From Leifsonia sp. ALI-44-B (GTDB lineage Bacteria > Actinomycetota > Actinomycetes > Actinomycetales > Microbacteriaceae): a stretch of DNA of 64,000 bases. The notes under the pieces are model-generated. The model was not told the origin of the DNA. It saw only the letters and a program-made list of their open reading frames with translations, and searched no databases. Position 1 is the stretch's first letter. Each line of letters starts with the position of its first letter. This document shows, in pieces, positions 47,165 to 54,970 of the stretch. The DNA lies in contig NZ_MTQL01000006.1 in NCBI RefSeq assembly GCF_001984125.1, positions 186,001 to 250,000 of the forward strand, given 5' to 3'. Made by a program: the position numbers and the translations under genes.

Positions 47165-48960
47165 GTCGTCGAGACGGGGGTCTTCCCGAGCGCGACCGAG
47201 ATGGCGTCGGCCGCGCGCACGAGAGCGAGGTGCGAGAGCGCCTGCGGTGTATTGCCGGCCTGGCGTTCCTCGCCGACGTCGTACTCCTCGCTGAGGAGGC
47301 CCACGTCGTTGGTCACGCTCAAGAGGCGGTCCATGAGGCGCGCGGCATCGACCTGGCGACCCGAGTGCGCATACTGCTCGACGAGCCAGAACGAACACGC
47401 CAGGAACGGATGCTCGGTGCCCTCGAGGCCGTCGACGCCGGACTCCGTGCGGTAGCGCAGGACCAGGTCGTGGTCGAGCAGCTCGGACTCGATGCGTGCG
47501 ACGGTTGCGAGCATGCGCGGGTCGTCGTAGGCGCAGAAACCGACCTGGGCCAGCTGGAGGAGCGCGGCATCCACATCGTCGGCGTCGTAGTGCTGCACGA
47601 ACGAACCGTGCGCGGCGCTGACACCGGAGGCATCGATCTCGGCCCGCACGTCGTCCCGCAGGCGGCGCCACTCGTCGACGGGGCCCTCGAGGCCGAACTC
47701 CTCGACGGCGCGCACGGCCCGGTCGAAGGCCGCCCACACCATCGCGCGCGAATGCGTGAAGTGCTGCGGTTCGCCGCGGATCTCCCAGATTCCACGATCG
47801 GGGCGCTGCCAGTTGTCGGTGAGGTAGGAGAGCAGGGCGCGCTGCAGCGGCCAGGAGAACTCGTCCTCGCGGATGCCGGCCTCGCGGGCCTCGTGCAGGG
47901 CGACCATGACCTCCCCGATGACATCCGTCTGGAATTGGGTCGCGGCGCCGTTGCCCACTCGCACGGGCGACGCGCCCTTGTAGCCGGGCAGGCTCGGCAC
48001 CTCGACCTCGGGCAGATTGCGCTCGCCCGCGATGCCGTACATGATCTGCACGTCGGAGGGATCACCGGCGACGGCGCGCAACAGCCAGTCGCGCCATCCC
48101 ACCGCTTCGTCGGAGTAGCCGTGGGCGAGCAGCGCACCAAGAGCCAGGGCGGCGTCACGCAGCCAGACGTAGCGGTAGTCCCAGTTGCGGCTGCCCCCGA
48201 ACTGCTCGGGCAGGGACGTGGTGACGGCGGCGACGATGCCGCCCGTGTCTTCGTGCGTGAGGGCGCGCAGGACGAGCAGCGACGTGACGACCGCGGGACG
48301 ATAGGAACCGTCGTGGGCACAACGGTCGGACCAGCGGCGCCACCAACCGGCCGTCGAGGCCAGGACGGCCGAGATGTCTTCGGGTTCGGGGGCTTCGCGG
48401 TGCGAGGGGTACCAGGTGAGCGACAGATCGACGGTCTCGCCGGCCGCGACCGTGAATTCGACGCCATGGCGGTGGTCTTCCGCGGCCAGTTTCGGGCTTC
48501 GCAAAACGACCGAGTCGGGGCCGGCCGTGGCGAGGAGGGCGGGGGCGCCGTCGGAGTCGGTGATCTGGCGCACCCAGGGGAGCGCGTCGGCGTAACCGAA
48601 ACGGAACCGCGCCTCCTCGCGCACCACGACGCGGCCGCTGATGCCGCGCACGCGCCGCACCAGGTCGGCGCGACGGTTGCCGTGCGGCATGAAGTCAATG
48701 ATCTCGACCACGCCGTCGGGAGTGGTCCACGTGTTCACGAGCACGAGTGTGCCCTCGAGGTAGCGTCGGCTATTCACGGCGTCCGGATGCGTGGGCGCCA
48801 CCTTCCAGCGCCCGTGATTCTCGTCGCCGAGCAGGGCGCCGAACATCGAGGCCGAGTCGTAACGGGGAAAACACAGCCAATCGATGCTGCCGTCGATGCC
48901 GACGAGGGCGGCGGTGTGGCAGTCGCTGATGACGGCGTAGTCTTCGATCGGCAAGCTCAT
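47161..48960 (-). CDS. GH15 family glycosidase (trehalase/glucoamylase type)
   Basis: A 599-aa protein. It opens MSLPIEDYAVISDCHTAALV and GIDGSIDWLCFPRYDS, the usual start of actinobacterial GH15 enzymes. An N-terminal beta domain of about 230 residues precedes the (alpha/alpha)6 barrel, with GGSRNWDYRYVWLRDAALALG near residue 262 and EEYDVGEERQAGNTPQALSH near 565 holding the likely acid residues. No signal peptide is seen, so it is intracellular. Trehalose or short alpha-glucans are likely substrates (inference). The stop overlaps that of the NlpC gene. Confidence 0.92.
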   Translation of the reverse strand: MSLPIEDYAVISDCHTAALVGIDGSIDWLCFPRYDSASMFGALLGDENHGRWKVAPTHPDAVNSRRYLEGTLVLVNTWTTPDGVVEIIDFMPHGNRRADLVRRVRGISGRVVVREEARFRFGYADALPWVRQITDSDGAPALLATAGPDSVVLRSPKLAAEDHRHGVEFTVAAGETVDLSLTWYPSHREAPEPEDISAVLASTAGWWRRWSDRCAHDGSYRPAVVTSLLVLRALTHEDTGGIVAAVTTSLPEQFGGSRNWDYRYVWLRDAALALGALLAHGYSDEAVGWRDWLLRAVAGDPSDVQIMYGIAGERNLPEVEVPSLPGYKGASPVRVGNGAATQFQTDVIGEVMVALHEAREAGIREDEFSWPLQRALLSYLTDNWQRPDRGIWEIRGEPQHFTHSRAMVWAAFDRAVRAVEEFGLEGPVDEWRRLRDDVRAEIDASGVSAAHGSFVQHYDADDVDAALLQLAQVGFCAYDDPRMLATVARIESELLDHDLVLRYRTESGVDGLEGTEHPFLACSFWLVEQYAHSGRQVDAARLMDRLLSVTNDVGLLSEEYDVGEERQAGNTPQALSHLALVRAADAISVALGKTPVSTT

Positions 48961-49034
48961 CCGCTCATCCTGTCAGGCGCGGGAGGGAACTGCCTGAGGC
49001 GCGGCGGGGGTTGCGCCGCCAGAGGGAGTCTGCC

Positions 49035-49082
49035 GTTGCCGCGTTGCCGCGTTGCCGCGTTGCCGCGTTGTCGCGTTGCGGC
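49035..49082. repeat. 8-bp tandem repeat upstream of the GH15 gene
   Basis: Six tandem copies of GTTGCCGC, the last two with one or two changes, sit in the 183-bp gap between the SulP stop and the GH15 start. The number of copies could change by slippage and alter spacing of a promoter on the minus strand. The rest of the gap shows nothing recognisable. Confidence 0.88.
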
Positions 49083-49143
49083 CTCCTGCGCGATGCCCCG
49101 GCGGTCGGCCGTCGACATGCGGGTCGTCGGCCTGAGCCAGCGT

Positions 49144-50805
49144 TCAGGTACGGTCGGCTTCGCCCGGTGTGCTCGTCGTGCCCTGCGGGTCGACCGTCTC
49201 GCCCGTGAGGGCCTCGCGATTGGTGGCGTAGACGACGAGCCCGTCGAGCAGCCCGAAGTGTTCGAGTCGATGGGAGAGGTCAGGGCGCACGCGGCTGACG
49301 GCCAGTCGGATGCCGCGATCGTGAAGTTTCTTCGCAACGGCGGCGAATGACTCGGAACCCGTGACGTCGACATCCGTGACGGCTTCGAGGTCGAGCACGA
49401 TGGCTCGGGGTGCCGGCTCGGCGTCGGCCAGAGCACTCACGGCGCGCTCGAACGCTGCCGCATTCGCGAAGAAGAGCGGCGCCGCGAAACGCAGGATGAC
49501 GGGCTGGCCGGGTGCGGGTCGGCGGGTTGCCGCGCCATCCGCCCCCACGGTGTCGATAGCGGGGGAGGCCGCGCGTTTGGCGAGATTGATGAGCGCGAGC
49601 ACGAAAGCGAGCAGGATGCCGAGGATGGGGCCCAGCAGCAACGCGCCCAGGAAGCACACGGCGCCCACGACGAACTCGAACCGGTCGGCGGACCAGAGGC
49701 GTCGCAGCTCACCGATGCCGAGAAGCGGCAGGATGGCGACCGCGACGATGGCACCGATGGCGGGGGAGGGGATGTGCTCGAGGAGCGCCGTGCCGAAGAC
49801 GAGGAGGAGGAGCGTGCCCACGGCGGCGACGATCGAGGGCAGCTGGGTGCGCGAGCCGATCTGGTCGAGCGCCGCGGTGCGCGAGGTGGACGACCCGACC
49901 GTGAAGCCGCCCGAAACCCCGGCCGCCACGTTGGCCGCACCGAAAGCGAGAAGGTCGCGGTTGGGGTCGGTCGGATAGCCGCGCTTCTCGCCGTAGTTGC
50001 GCGAGACGAGGAGCCCCTCGGCCATGGTCACCATCGTGAGGGCCAGCGCGGACGGAATCAGGGCCAACCAGCTCGACCAGGGAAGCATCGGCCACGACAG
50101 CGTGGGCAGGCCGGCCTCGATGGCGCCCAGCACTGAGACGCCGCGCGCCTCGAGCCCCGTCGCCACCACCACGATGGTCGAGACGACCAACACGGCGAGC
50201 GCCCACGGCACCTGGCGGCCGAATCGCCGTCCCACGAGGAGCACGATGACCGAACCCACCGACAGGGCGATCGAGAACACGTTCGCTGTGCCGAGGCCCG
50301 AGATCAGCGCCACGACCTTGTCGACGAATTCGGCGCCGCTGTCGATCTTGATGCCGAGCATCTTGGCGAGTTGGCTGACCAGGATGTCGAGCGCCAGGCC
50401 TCCGACGAACCCGATCAGGATGGGCTTCGACAGGAAGTTGGCGAGGAAGCCCAGGCGGAAGAGTGCGAAGAGCCCGAACATGAGCCCGCCGATGATCGCC
50501 TGCGCAAGAGCGAGGGTGGCGTAGTCGGCCCCGCCGGCGACGGCGAGCCCACCGAGCGACGACGCGACGAGGGCGGCGGCCGCGGCATCCGGCGACGCGA
50601 CTAGTTGGCGGGACGAGACCAGCAGGGCATAGACGACCGACGGCAGAATGAGTGCGTAGAGGCCCGCCGTGGCCGGCAGGCCGGCGATTTGCGCGTAGCC
50701 GATGTTGAGCGGCACGGCGAGGGCGAGGAGCGTGACGCCCGCCGTGGACTCTCGCAGGGCTGTGCGTGCCGTGAGCCCGGGAAGCACGCGAAAACGAGAT
50801 GCCAC
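49144..50805 (-). CDS. SulP-family anion transporter with STAS domain
   Basis: A 553-aa membrane protein. GTG 50805 is chosen because GAGGGGAGG sits 6 nt before it; the frame is open 25 residues further to GTG 50880. The transport domain has about 12-14 helices, with VPLNIGYAQIAGLPATAGLY at the start and ALAFGAANVAAGVSGGFTVGSSTSRTA-like family text near residue 300 (shown in part). A STAS domain forms the last 120 residues (VILRFAAPLFFANAAAFERA; IVLDLEAVTDVDVTGSESF). The family moves sulfate, bicarbonate or dicarboxylates; the substrate cannot be called. It is probably alone in its operon. Confidence 0.93.
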   Translation of the reverse strand: MASRFRVLPGLTARTALRESTAGVTLLALAVPLNIGYAQIAGLPATAGLYALILPSVVYALLVSSRQLVASPDAAAAALVASSLGGLAVAGGADYATLALAQAIIGGLMFGLFALFRLGFLANFLSKPILIGFVGGLALDILVSQLAKMLGIKIDSGAEFVDKVVALISGLGTANVFSIALSVGSVIVLLVGRRFGRQVPWALAVLVVSTIVVVATGLEARGVSVLGAIEAGLPTLSWPMLPWSSWLALIPSALALTMVTMAEGLLVSRNYGEKRGYPTDPNRDLLAFGAANVAAGVSGGFTVGSSTSRTAALDQIGSRTQLPSIVAAVGTLLLLVFGTALLEHIPSPAIGAIVAVAILPLLGIGELRRLWSADRFEFVVGAVCFLGALLLGPILGILLAFVLALINLAKRAASPAIDTVGADGAATRRPAPGQPVILRFAAPLFFANAAAFERAVSALADAEPAPRAIVLDLEAVTDVDVTGSESFAAVAKKLHDRGIRLAVSRVRPDLSHRLEHFGLLDGLVVYATNREALTGETVDPQGTTSTPGEADRT

Positions 50806-51131
50806 CGCGAGCCTCCCCTCGGGATGACGGGCCCGGAGCCCGTCGATGACCTCACTATAGGGGCGAGGCCGCGCGAGCACTATGGAGCGGACGAAGGGAG
50901 AGCACGCTCGGGCGTGTCGGCTTCGTGCAGGTTTCGCGTCGGCGGCGCCCGGTGCTTTTCGACACGCCGTTCGGTCGGAGAAACCCGAGCCGATTTGCTG
51001 ACCGCCATTTCGCGTCGTCTTGCCGATGTGCGACGGGATGACGAACTTTGTCCAAACACTGGCCCCCCGGGCGGGGGGAGTCCTAGGTTAGCGTCCAAGG
51101 GGAAATCACCCCGCCAGGAAAGGACCGGAAA
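50806..51131. other. divergent non-coding region between the SulP and DUF1269 genes
   Basis: About 325 bp without a credible gene. It must hold promoters for both neighbours. A short GC hairpin, CCCCCC (51063-51068) and GGGGGG (51073-51078), lies about 55 bp before the DUF1269 start, and AGGAAAGGACC is that gene's ribosome-binding site. A smaller inverted repeat, ACACG-type, occurs near 50908-50922. No further motif was recognised. Confidence 0.5.
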
Positions 51132-51626
51132 ATGGCTGATCTGATTGTTATTGCGTTCGACGATGAGGCAAGCGCCGAGGGGGCGTATAACGAGATCCAG
51201 AGTCTGCAAACCGACCTCGTGGTCGAACTCGCCGGGCTCGCGCTGGTCAAGGTTGACCACGAGGGCAAGGCCCATGTCGAGACTCCCGGCCCGGCCGGCA
51301 AGGTCGGCGTCGGCGCCGCGAGCGGTGCCCTGTTCGGCGCGCTCATCGGCCTGCTGTTCTTCGTTCCGCTGTTCGGCCTGATCTCGGGCGGCCTCTTCGG
51401 CGCCCTGTTCGCGGGGCTCGACAAGACGGGCATCGACCAGCAGTTCCGCGACCGCGTGAAGCAGAGCGTTGCCGAGGGTAAGTCGTCGGTCGTCGTGTAC
51501 GCCCTCAAGCTGACCGAGGACAAGTTCGCCGCCGCGCTGGCCCCGTACGGCGGCCACGTCGTGCAGACGTCGCTGTCGACCGAGGACGAGAAGGCCCTCA
51601 TCCACGACTTGAGCGCCACGGCGTAG
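51132..51626 (+). CDS. DUF1269 membrane-associated protein
   Basis: A 164-aa protein. It starts MADLIVIAFDDEASAEGAYN, the standard opening of DUF1269. A ferredoxin-like N-half is followed by a Gly/Ala-rich hydrophobic hairpin at about 58-96 (VGVGAASGALFGALIGLLFF; LFGLISGGLFGALFAGL) and a second alpha/beta half (GKSSVVVYALKLTEDKFAAAL). The family is widespread and often stress-linked but has no proven function. A long stem-loop follows. Confidence 0.93.
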   Translation: MADLIVIAFDDEASAEGAYNEIQSLQTDLVVELAGLALVKVDHEGKAHVETPGPAGKVGVGAASGALFGALIGLLFFVPLFGLISGGLFGALFAGLDKTGIDQQFRDRVKQSVAEGKSSVVVYALKLTEDKFAAALAPYGGHVVQTSLSTEDEKALIHDLSATA

Positions 51627-51670
51627 GTTGCAGCCACACGCCCGGTTGACTGACGGGCGCGTGACATCGA

Positions 51671-51720
51671 GAACGGGATGCGGGAGCGGCGCGAGAGCGT
51701 TGGCGTCCCGCATCCCGTTC
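51671..51720. terminator. bidirectional terminator, DUF1269 gene versus SipW operon
   Basis: A perfect 15-bp stem, 51671-51685 with 51706-51720, has a 20-nt loop. It lies between the convergent DUF1269 gene and the signal peptidase gene. There is little T-run on either strand, so it may act with Rho or as an RNA end stabiliser. Confidence 0.7.
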
Positions 51721-51760
51721 GTGCGCGCAGGGCCCGTTCGTGTGTGGCGGCCCGCCGAGA

Positions 51761-52849
51761 TCAGAGGACCGTGCAGGATCCCGTGCCGACGAGGGCGGGC
51801 AGGGAGGCTCGGGCCAGGCTATCGGTCGAGATCCACGACGACGTGTCGAGGGTGCGCACCCCGACGAGCACCTGCCCGCCCAGGAGGTTCGAGAGCAGGG
51901 CGCCCTGGAACGTCGTCGTGTAGACGCCTCCCGCCGAGGGCCCGGTCGTCGCGACCGATGAGCTGAGCGGCACGGTCTGCACGCCGGAAGCCTGCCCGTT
52001 CGACGACCACAGATACACGATGTCGGATGCCGTGTGCCCGGCGGGCAGCGTCCAGGTGATCGTCACCCGGCCGCCGACCAGGAGGACGTTGGCGGCCGAA
52101 CATCCCGTGATGGTCGGGGCGGGGATGACCTTGGCGGCGAACGGTGCCGTCGTGACGACCGGGTCGGTCCAGGCGGCCAGGGTCTCTGTGGGCGGCGGCG
52201 CCAGCGACACGGTGACGGCGGCCAGGGCGGCGACGAGGGCCGCACTCCCGGCGGCTTTCGCGCGGTGGCGACGCGGCCAGAACGCCCAGGTCACGACGGC
52301 GGCCATCACCACGGTCGTCGTGCCGAGCACGACAGGGTTGGATGCCTGCGCGACGAGGGGCGCGATGCCCGGGAGCGAGAAGATCACGCGTTTGACGCTG
52401 TCGACCGTGTAGGGCGCCGGATCCTCGGTGCGGTTCGCGTCGCCCTTCAACGTGAGCGTGCGGGCGTGGCTGTTGGCGGATGCGGCGGCCGCTGCATCCT
52501 CGGCGACGCTCGTCACGCGGTGGGTCACGGGCAGCACGCCGGGGCGATCGACCGTGACGATGTCACCGACTGCGACCGCATCGGCCGGCACCTCTTGCAC
52601 GAGCGCGATCGAACCGGCGGGGATGGTGGGGGACATGGACCCCGTCTTGAACATGATGATCGACACATGGAAGACGACGGCGAGGAGCACCAGCACGATG
52701 CAGAGCGAACCCCCGACCGCCAGGAGTGTCAGGATGGCGTCGGCGGCCCGGCCAGCCCGGCCGGCGCGGGTGGCGGCCGGCGGCTTCGCGGGCGCGGAGG
52801 CGAAGCCCGTCGGCGATGGGTCGGCCGACACGCCGTCCGGCGGCATCAT
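51761..52849 (-). CDS. SipW-like signal peptidase I with a substrate-like C-terminal half
   Basis: A 362-aa membrane protein. ATG 52849 overlaps the upstream stop. Helix 1 spans about 38-62. The S26 catalytic domain has Ser in FKTGSMSPTIPAGS (Ser71) and His in LPVTHRV (His110), the Ser/His arrangement of the archaeal/ER and SipW type rather than Ser/Lys. Asp138 and Asp144 lie in KGDANRTEDP. Helix 2 spans about 173-192. A second basic-hydrophobic segment from about 194 ends in TETLAAWTD (222-230), matching the TLAAW.D motif of the two exported proteins encoded just upstream. The last 130 residues look like an Ig/beta-type extracellular domain. It may cleave the two neighbours, and possibly its own tail (inference). 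Confidence 0.88.
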   Translation of the reverse strand: MMPPDGVSADPSPTGFASAPAKPPAATRAGRAGRAADAILTLLAVGGSLCIVLVLLAVVFHVSIIMFKTGSMSPTIPAGSIALVQEVPADAVAVGDIVTVDRPGVLPVTHRVTSVAEDAAAAASANSHARTLTLKGDANRTEDPAPYTVDSVKRVIFSLPGIAPLVAQASNPVVLGTTTVVMAAVVTWAFWPRRHRAKAAGSAALVAALAAVTVSLAPPPTETLAAWTDPVVTTAPFAAKVIPAPTITGCSAANVLLVGGRVTITWTLPAGHTASDIVYLWSSNGQASGVQTVPLSSSVATTGPSAGGVYTTTFQGALLSNLLGGQVLVGVRTLDTSSWISTDSLARASLPALVGTGSCTVL

Positions 52850-53511
52850 TGCGCCGACGTCGAGGTGACGGTCCAGACCGCCGTGGCGGATTTGCCCTGC
52901 AGGCTGTTCGACGCTCCCGTCGGCAGGGACACCTCGAAGCACAGGGGCGTGGCCGCGCCCGGGGCCGAGGTGGTGGCGGCCGCGAGCGCCACCGTGGTGC
53001 CCGCGTTCTGCCCGGTGTTGAGCGCGCGGACATCGGTCGCGCCGCCGACCACCCACGTCGGCGTGCCCGTGAAGGCCGCGGCCGTGCACGTCGCCGAGCG
53101 GACGAGTCGGTAGCGCAGGGCGTCGCCGAGCAGCGGCGCCGTGTCGGTCGTGCCGTTCGTGACGGTCGCCGCCTGGATGTTCAGGCTGCCCGCGACACTG
53201 TTCGTCTTGGTGCGGACGGAGAGGAGGCCGTAACGCACGCTGCCCGCCGACATCCCAGACGTATCGAATGCGATCGTGGCACCGGGCGCCGTGGGGTGGT
53301 CGGCATAGGTGGTGCCGTTGACGCTGGCCTCGGTGTCGAAGACGGTCGCGGTGAACGAGCCCGCGGCGTTCTCGCTATCGACCCAGGCTGCGAGCGTCGC
53401 CGTCGCACCGACCCCGAGCACGAGGCCGCCCGCGAGGAGCGCGCGCACGCGGCGAGGGAGTCCCCGACGCCGCCGCACGCGCCCCGCTCGAGGCGCCGCA
53501 TGAGCGGGCAC
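52846..53511 (-). CDS. SipW-dependent-type exported protein 1
   Basis: A 221-aa protein with a basic N-terminus and the signal segment LLAGGLVLGVGATATLAAWV (about 26-45), followed by DSENAAGSFTATVFD, the layout of camelysin/TasA-like proteins processed by SipW. The mature part is Ala/Thr/Ser-rich and beta-like (SVNGTTYADHPTAPGATIAF; SATAVWTVTSTSAQ at the end), with two Cys that could form a disulfide. It sits 3 nt after its paralogue and overlaps the signal peptidase gene. The role is unknown: a surface or fibre component is plausible. Confidence 0.85.
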   Translation of the reverse strand: MPAHAAPRAGRVRRRRGLPRRVRALLAGGLVLGVGATATLAAWVDSENAAGSFTATVFDTEASVNGTTYADHPTAPGATIAFDTSGMSAGSVRYGLLSVRTKTNSVAGSLNIQAATVTNGTTDTAPLLGDALRYRLVRSATCTAAAFTGTPTWVVGGATDVRALNTGQNAGTTVALAAATTSAPGAATPLCFEVSLPTGASNSLQGKSATAVWTVTSTSAQ

Positions 53512-53514
53512 CGG

Positions 53515-54153
53515 CTACTCCGAAACGGCCTGGAACTGCCAGGTGACGGTTCCGGTCTGGCTCTGCGGCAGCGTCGGCCCCGCGGTCACCGTGAAGCACA
53601 GATAGGCCGGGTCGCCCGCATCCGGCGACGTTCCCGCGGTCAGGTCGAGCGTCGTGTCGGCCGGAACCGTGCCGACGGCCGTTCCCGCGGCGACCAGAGA
53701 CGTGCCCGTCGTCGTTCCGTCGCACCCGAAGGCCGTCGGCTGCGTGAGTGAATAGGTGAGGCCGACGACCGCGCCGGCGGAGGTGGTGGCCGTGATCGCC
53801 GTCGTGGCGTCGTAGGTGGTGGTGTCGTCGAGGCGGATTGCAAACGGCGCGAAGACCACATCGCCGGGGCTCAGGTTGGCGGCGTCGAGGGTGAAGTCGA
53901 GGTCGGCTGCCGAACCGGCCGCGGCCGTGGGGTGCGCGCTGAACGCGGTGCCGTCGAGGCTGCCCTCGAGGTTGAACGCGCCCGACGCGAACGTTCCCTG
54001 CGCGAACTCCGAGTCGTTCCACGCCGCGAGCGTGATGGCGGCACCGACTCCGAGCACGAGTCCTCCGGCGAGCATGGCCTTGAGCCGCCGACGGCGGGTG
54101 CGGCCGTTCCGCGTGTCGTCGGTGTGCGGCTGTGTGTTGGTGAGCTGAGTCAC
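53515..54153 (-). CDS. SipW-dependent-type exported protein 2
   Basis: A 212-aa paralogue of the next gene. GTG 54153 is chosen because AGGGGAA precedes it. The basic segment RTRRRRLKAM leads into LAGGLVLGVGAAITLAAWND and SEFAQGTFASGAFNLEG. The beta-rich mature domain contains ANLSPGDVVFAPFAIRLDD and ends TGTVTWQFQAVSE, with two Cys (FGCDG, YLCFTV). It is the first gene of the three-gene operon, reading away from the ArsR-like gene. Confidence 0.85.
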   Translation of the reverse strand: MTQLTNTQPHTDDTRNGRTRRRRLKAMLAGGLVLGVGAAITLAAWNDSEFAQGTFASGAFNLEGSLDGTAFSAHPTAAAGSAADLDFTLDAANLSPGDVVFAPFAIRLDDTTTYDATTAITATTSAGAVVGLTYSLTQPTAFGCDGTTTGTSLVAAGTAVGTVPADTTLDLTAGTSPDAGDPAYLCFTVTAGPTLPQSQTGTVTWQFQAVSE

Positions 54154-54214
54154 GAGATTCCCCTGGTTGAACCGCGGTCGACTACGAAATGCCGTCGCCC
54201 GCCCGATGTACACA

Positions 54215-54281
54215 TGCAAACAAAACGGTCATCCGGCGACAATGCGGGGCTGTACGGGTCAATTACTGAGCTTTGTTTGCA
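54215..54281. promoter_or_regulatory. 10-bp inverted repeat in the SipW/ArsR divergent region
   Basis: TGCAAACAAA (54215-54224) and TTTGTTTGCA (54272-54281) are exact inverted repeats with 47 bp between them, in an AT-richer stretch between the divergent SipW operon and the ArsR-MFS-polyketide operon. They are good candidates for paired binding sites of the ArsR-like protein encoded 84 bp to the right. Confidence 0.6.
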
Positions 54282-54364
54282 CTACGGGGGCCCAGTTCTG
54301 AGGCGGCGAACAGATCCCGCAACGACGGTTGCACAAGAGTTCTTGTTAATCGTAGAGTAAGGCC

Positions 54365-54964
54365 ATGACGACAACCCCGAGGAAGAAGAAGAAGACGACG
54401 AAGCCGAACGCGATCGCACTCGACGATCCGAAGGCCATGCGGGCGCTCGCCCACCCGCTGCGCCTGAAGCTTCTCAGCGAGCTGCGCATTACGGGCCCGC
54501 GGTCGGTGGGGGAGTTGTGCGGTGTGGTCGACGCCGCGCCGGGTTCGGTGAGCTACCACCTGGGCGTCCTGGCCGAGAACGGCTTCGTCGAGCCGGCCCC
54601 CGAGCTGGCACGCGACGCGCGCGAAACCTGGTGGCGGGCGCGGCATGCCTGGACGACGGTCGAGCCGACGGGCCCCGACGCCCCGCCCGAGGAGCGGCTC
54701 GCCAGCCGAGCGCTGCGCCACGGCATCCTGCAGGCCTATGTGGCTGAGGCGTCGGCCGCTCTCGAACGCGAAGAGACGTTGCCGACCGAGTGGATCGAGG
54801 CGGCGACGTCGGGCGACGCCGTTGCACATCTCACGGCGTCCCAGCTCGCCGCCTGCGGTGAGGAGTTGCGCGCCGTCGCGGAGAAGTGGGCCGAGATCGG
54901 GGCTCGACCGGGCGACGACACCGCCCCGGCCATCCTCATCTACCAAGCGTTTCGCAAGGCCTGA
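54365..54964 (+). CDS. ArsR-like winged-helix regulator
   Basis: A 199-aa protein. The N-terminus is a Lys/Thr-rich arm (RKKKKTTKPN). The winged helix spans about 22-95 (LDDPKAMRALAHPLRLKLLS; VDAAPGSVSYHLGVLAENG), of the ArsR/HTH_20 kind. The C-terminal half is helical and lacks the Cys ligands of metal sensors, so a small organic effector is more likely. It leads a run of five genes with gaps of 6 and 8 nt and then overlaps, so it probably controls the transporter and polyketide genes behind it. Confidence 0.88.
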   Translation: MTTTPRKKKKTTKPNAIALDDPKAMRALAHPLRLKLLSELRITGPRSVGELCGVVDAAPGSVSYHLGVLAENGFVEPAPELARDARETWWRARHAWTTVEPTGPDAPPEERLASRALRHGILQAYVAEASAALEREETLPTEWIEAATSGDAVAHLTASQLAACGEELRAVAEKWAEIGARPGDDTAPAILIYQAFRKA

Positions 54965-54970
54965 TCCGTC

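Noticed and set aside
49035-49208. Small gene over the GTTGCCGC repeats
   Set aside because: The short frames here are made by the repeat itself and have no ribosome-binding site or homology by eye.
47230-49350. Long plus-strand open frame across the GH15 gene
   Set aside because: It is antisense to a clear GH15 protein, crosses a tandem repeat and shows no recognisable domain.
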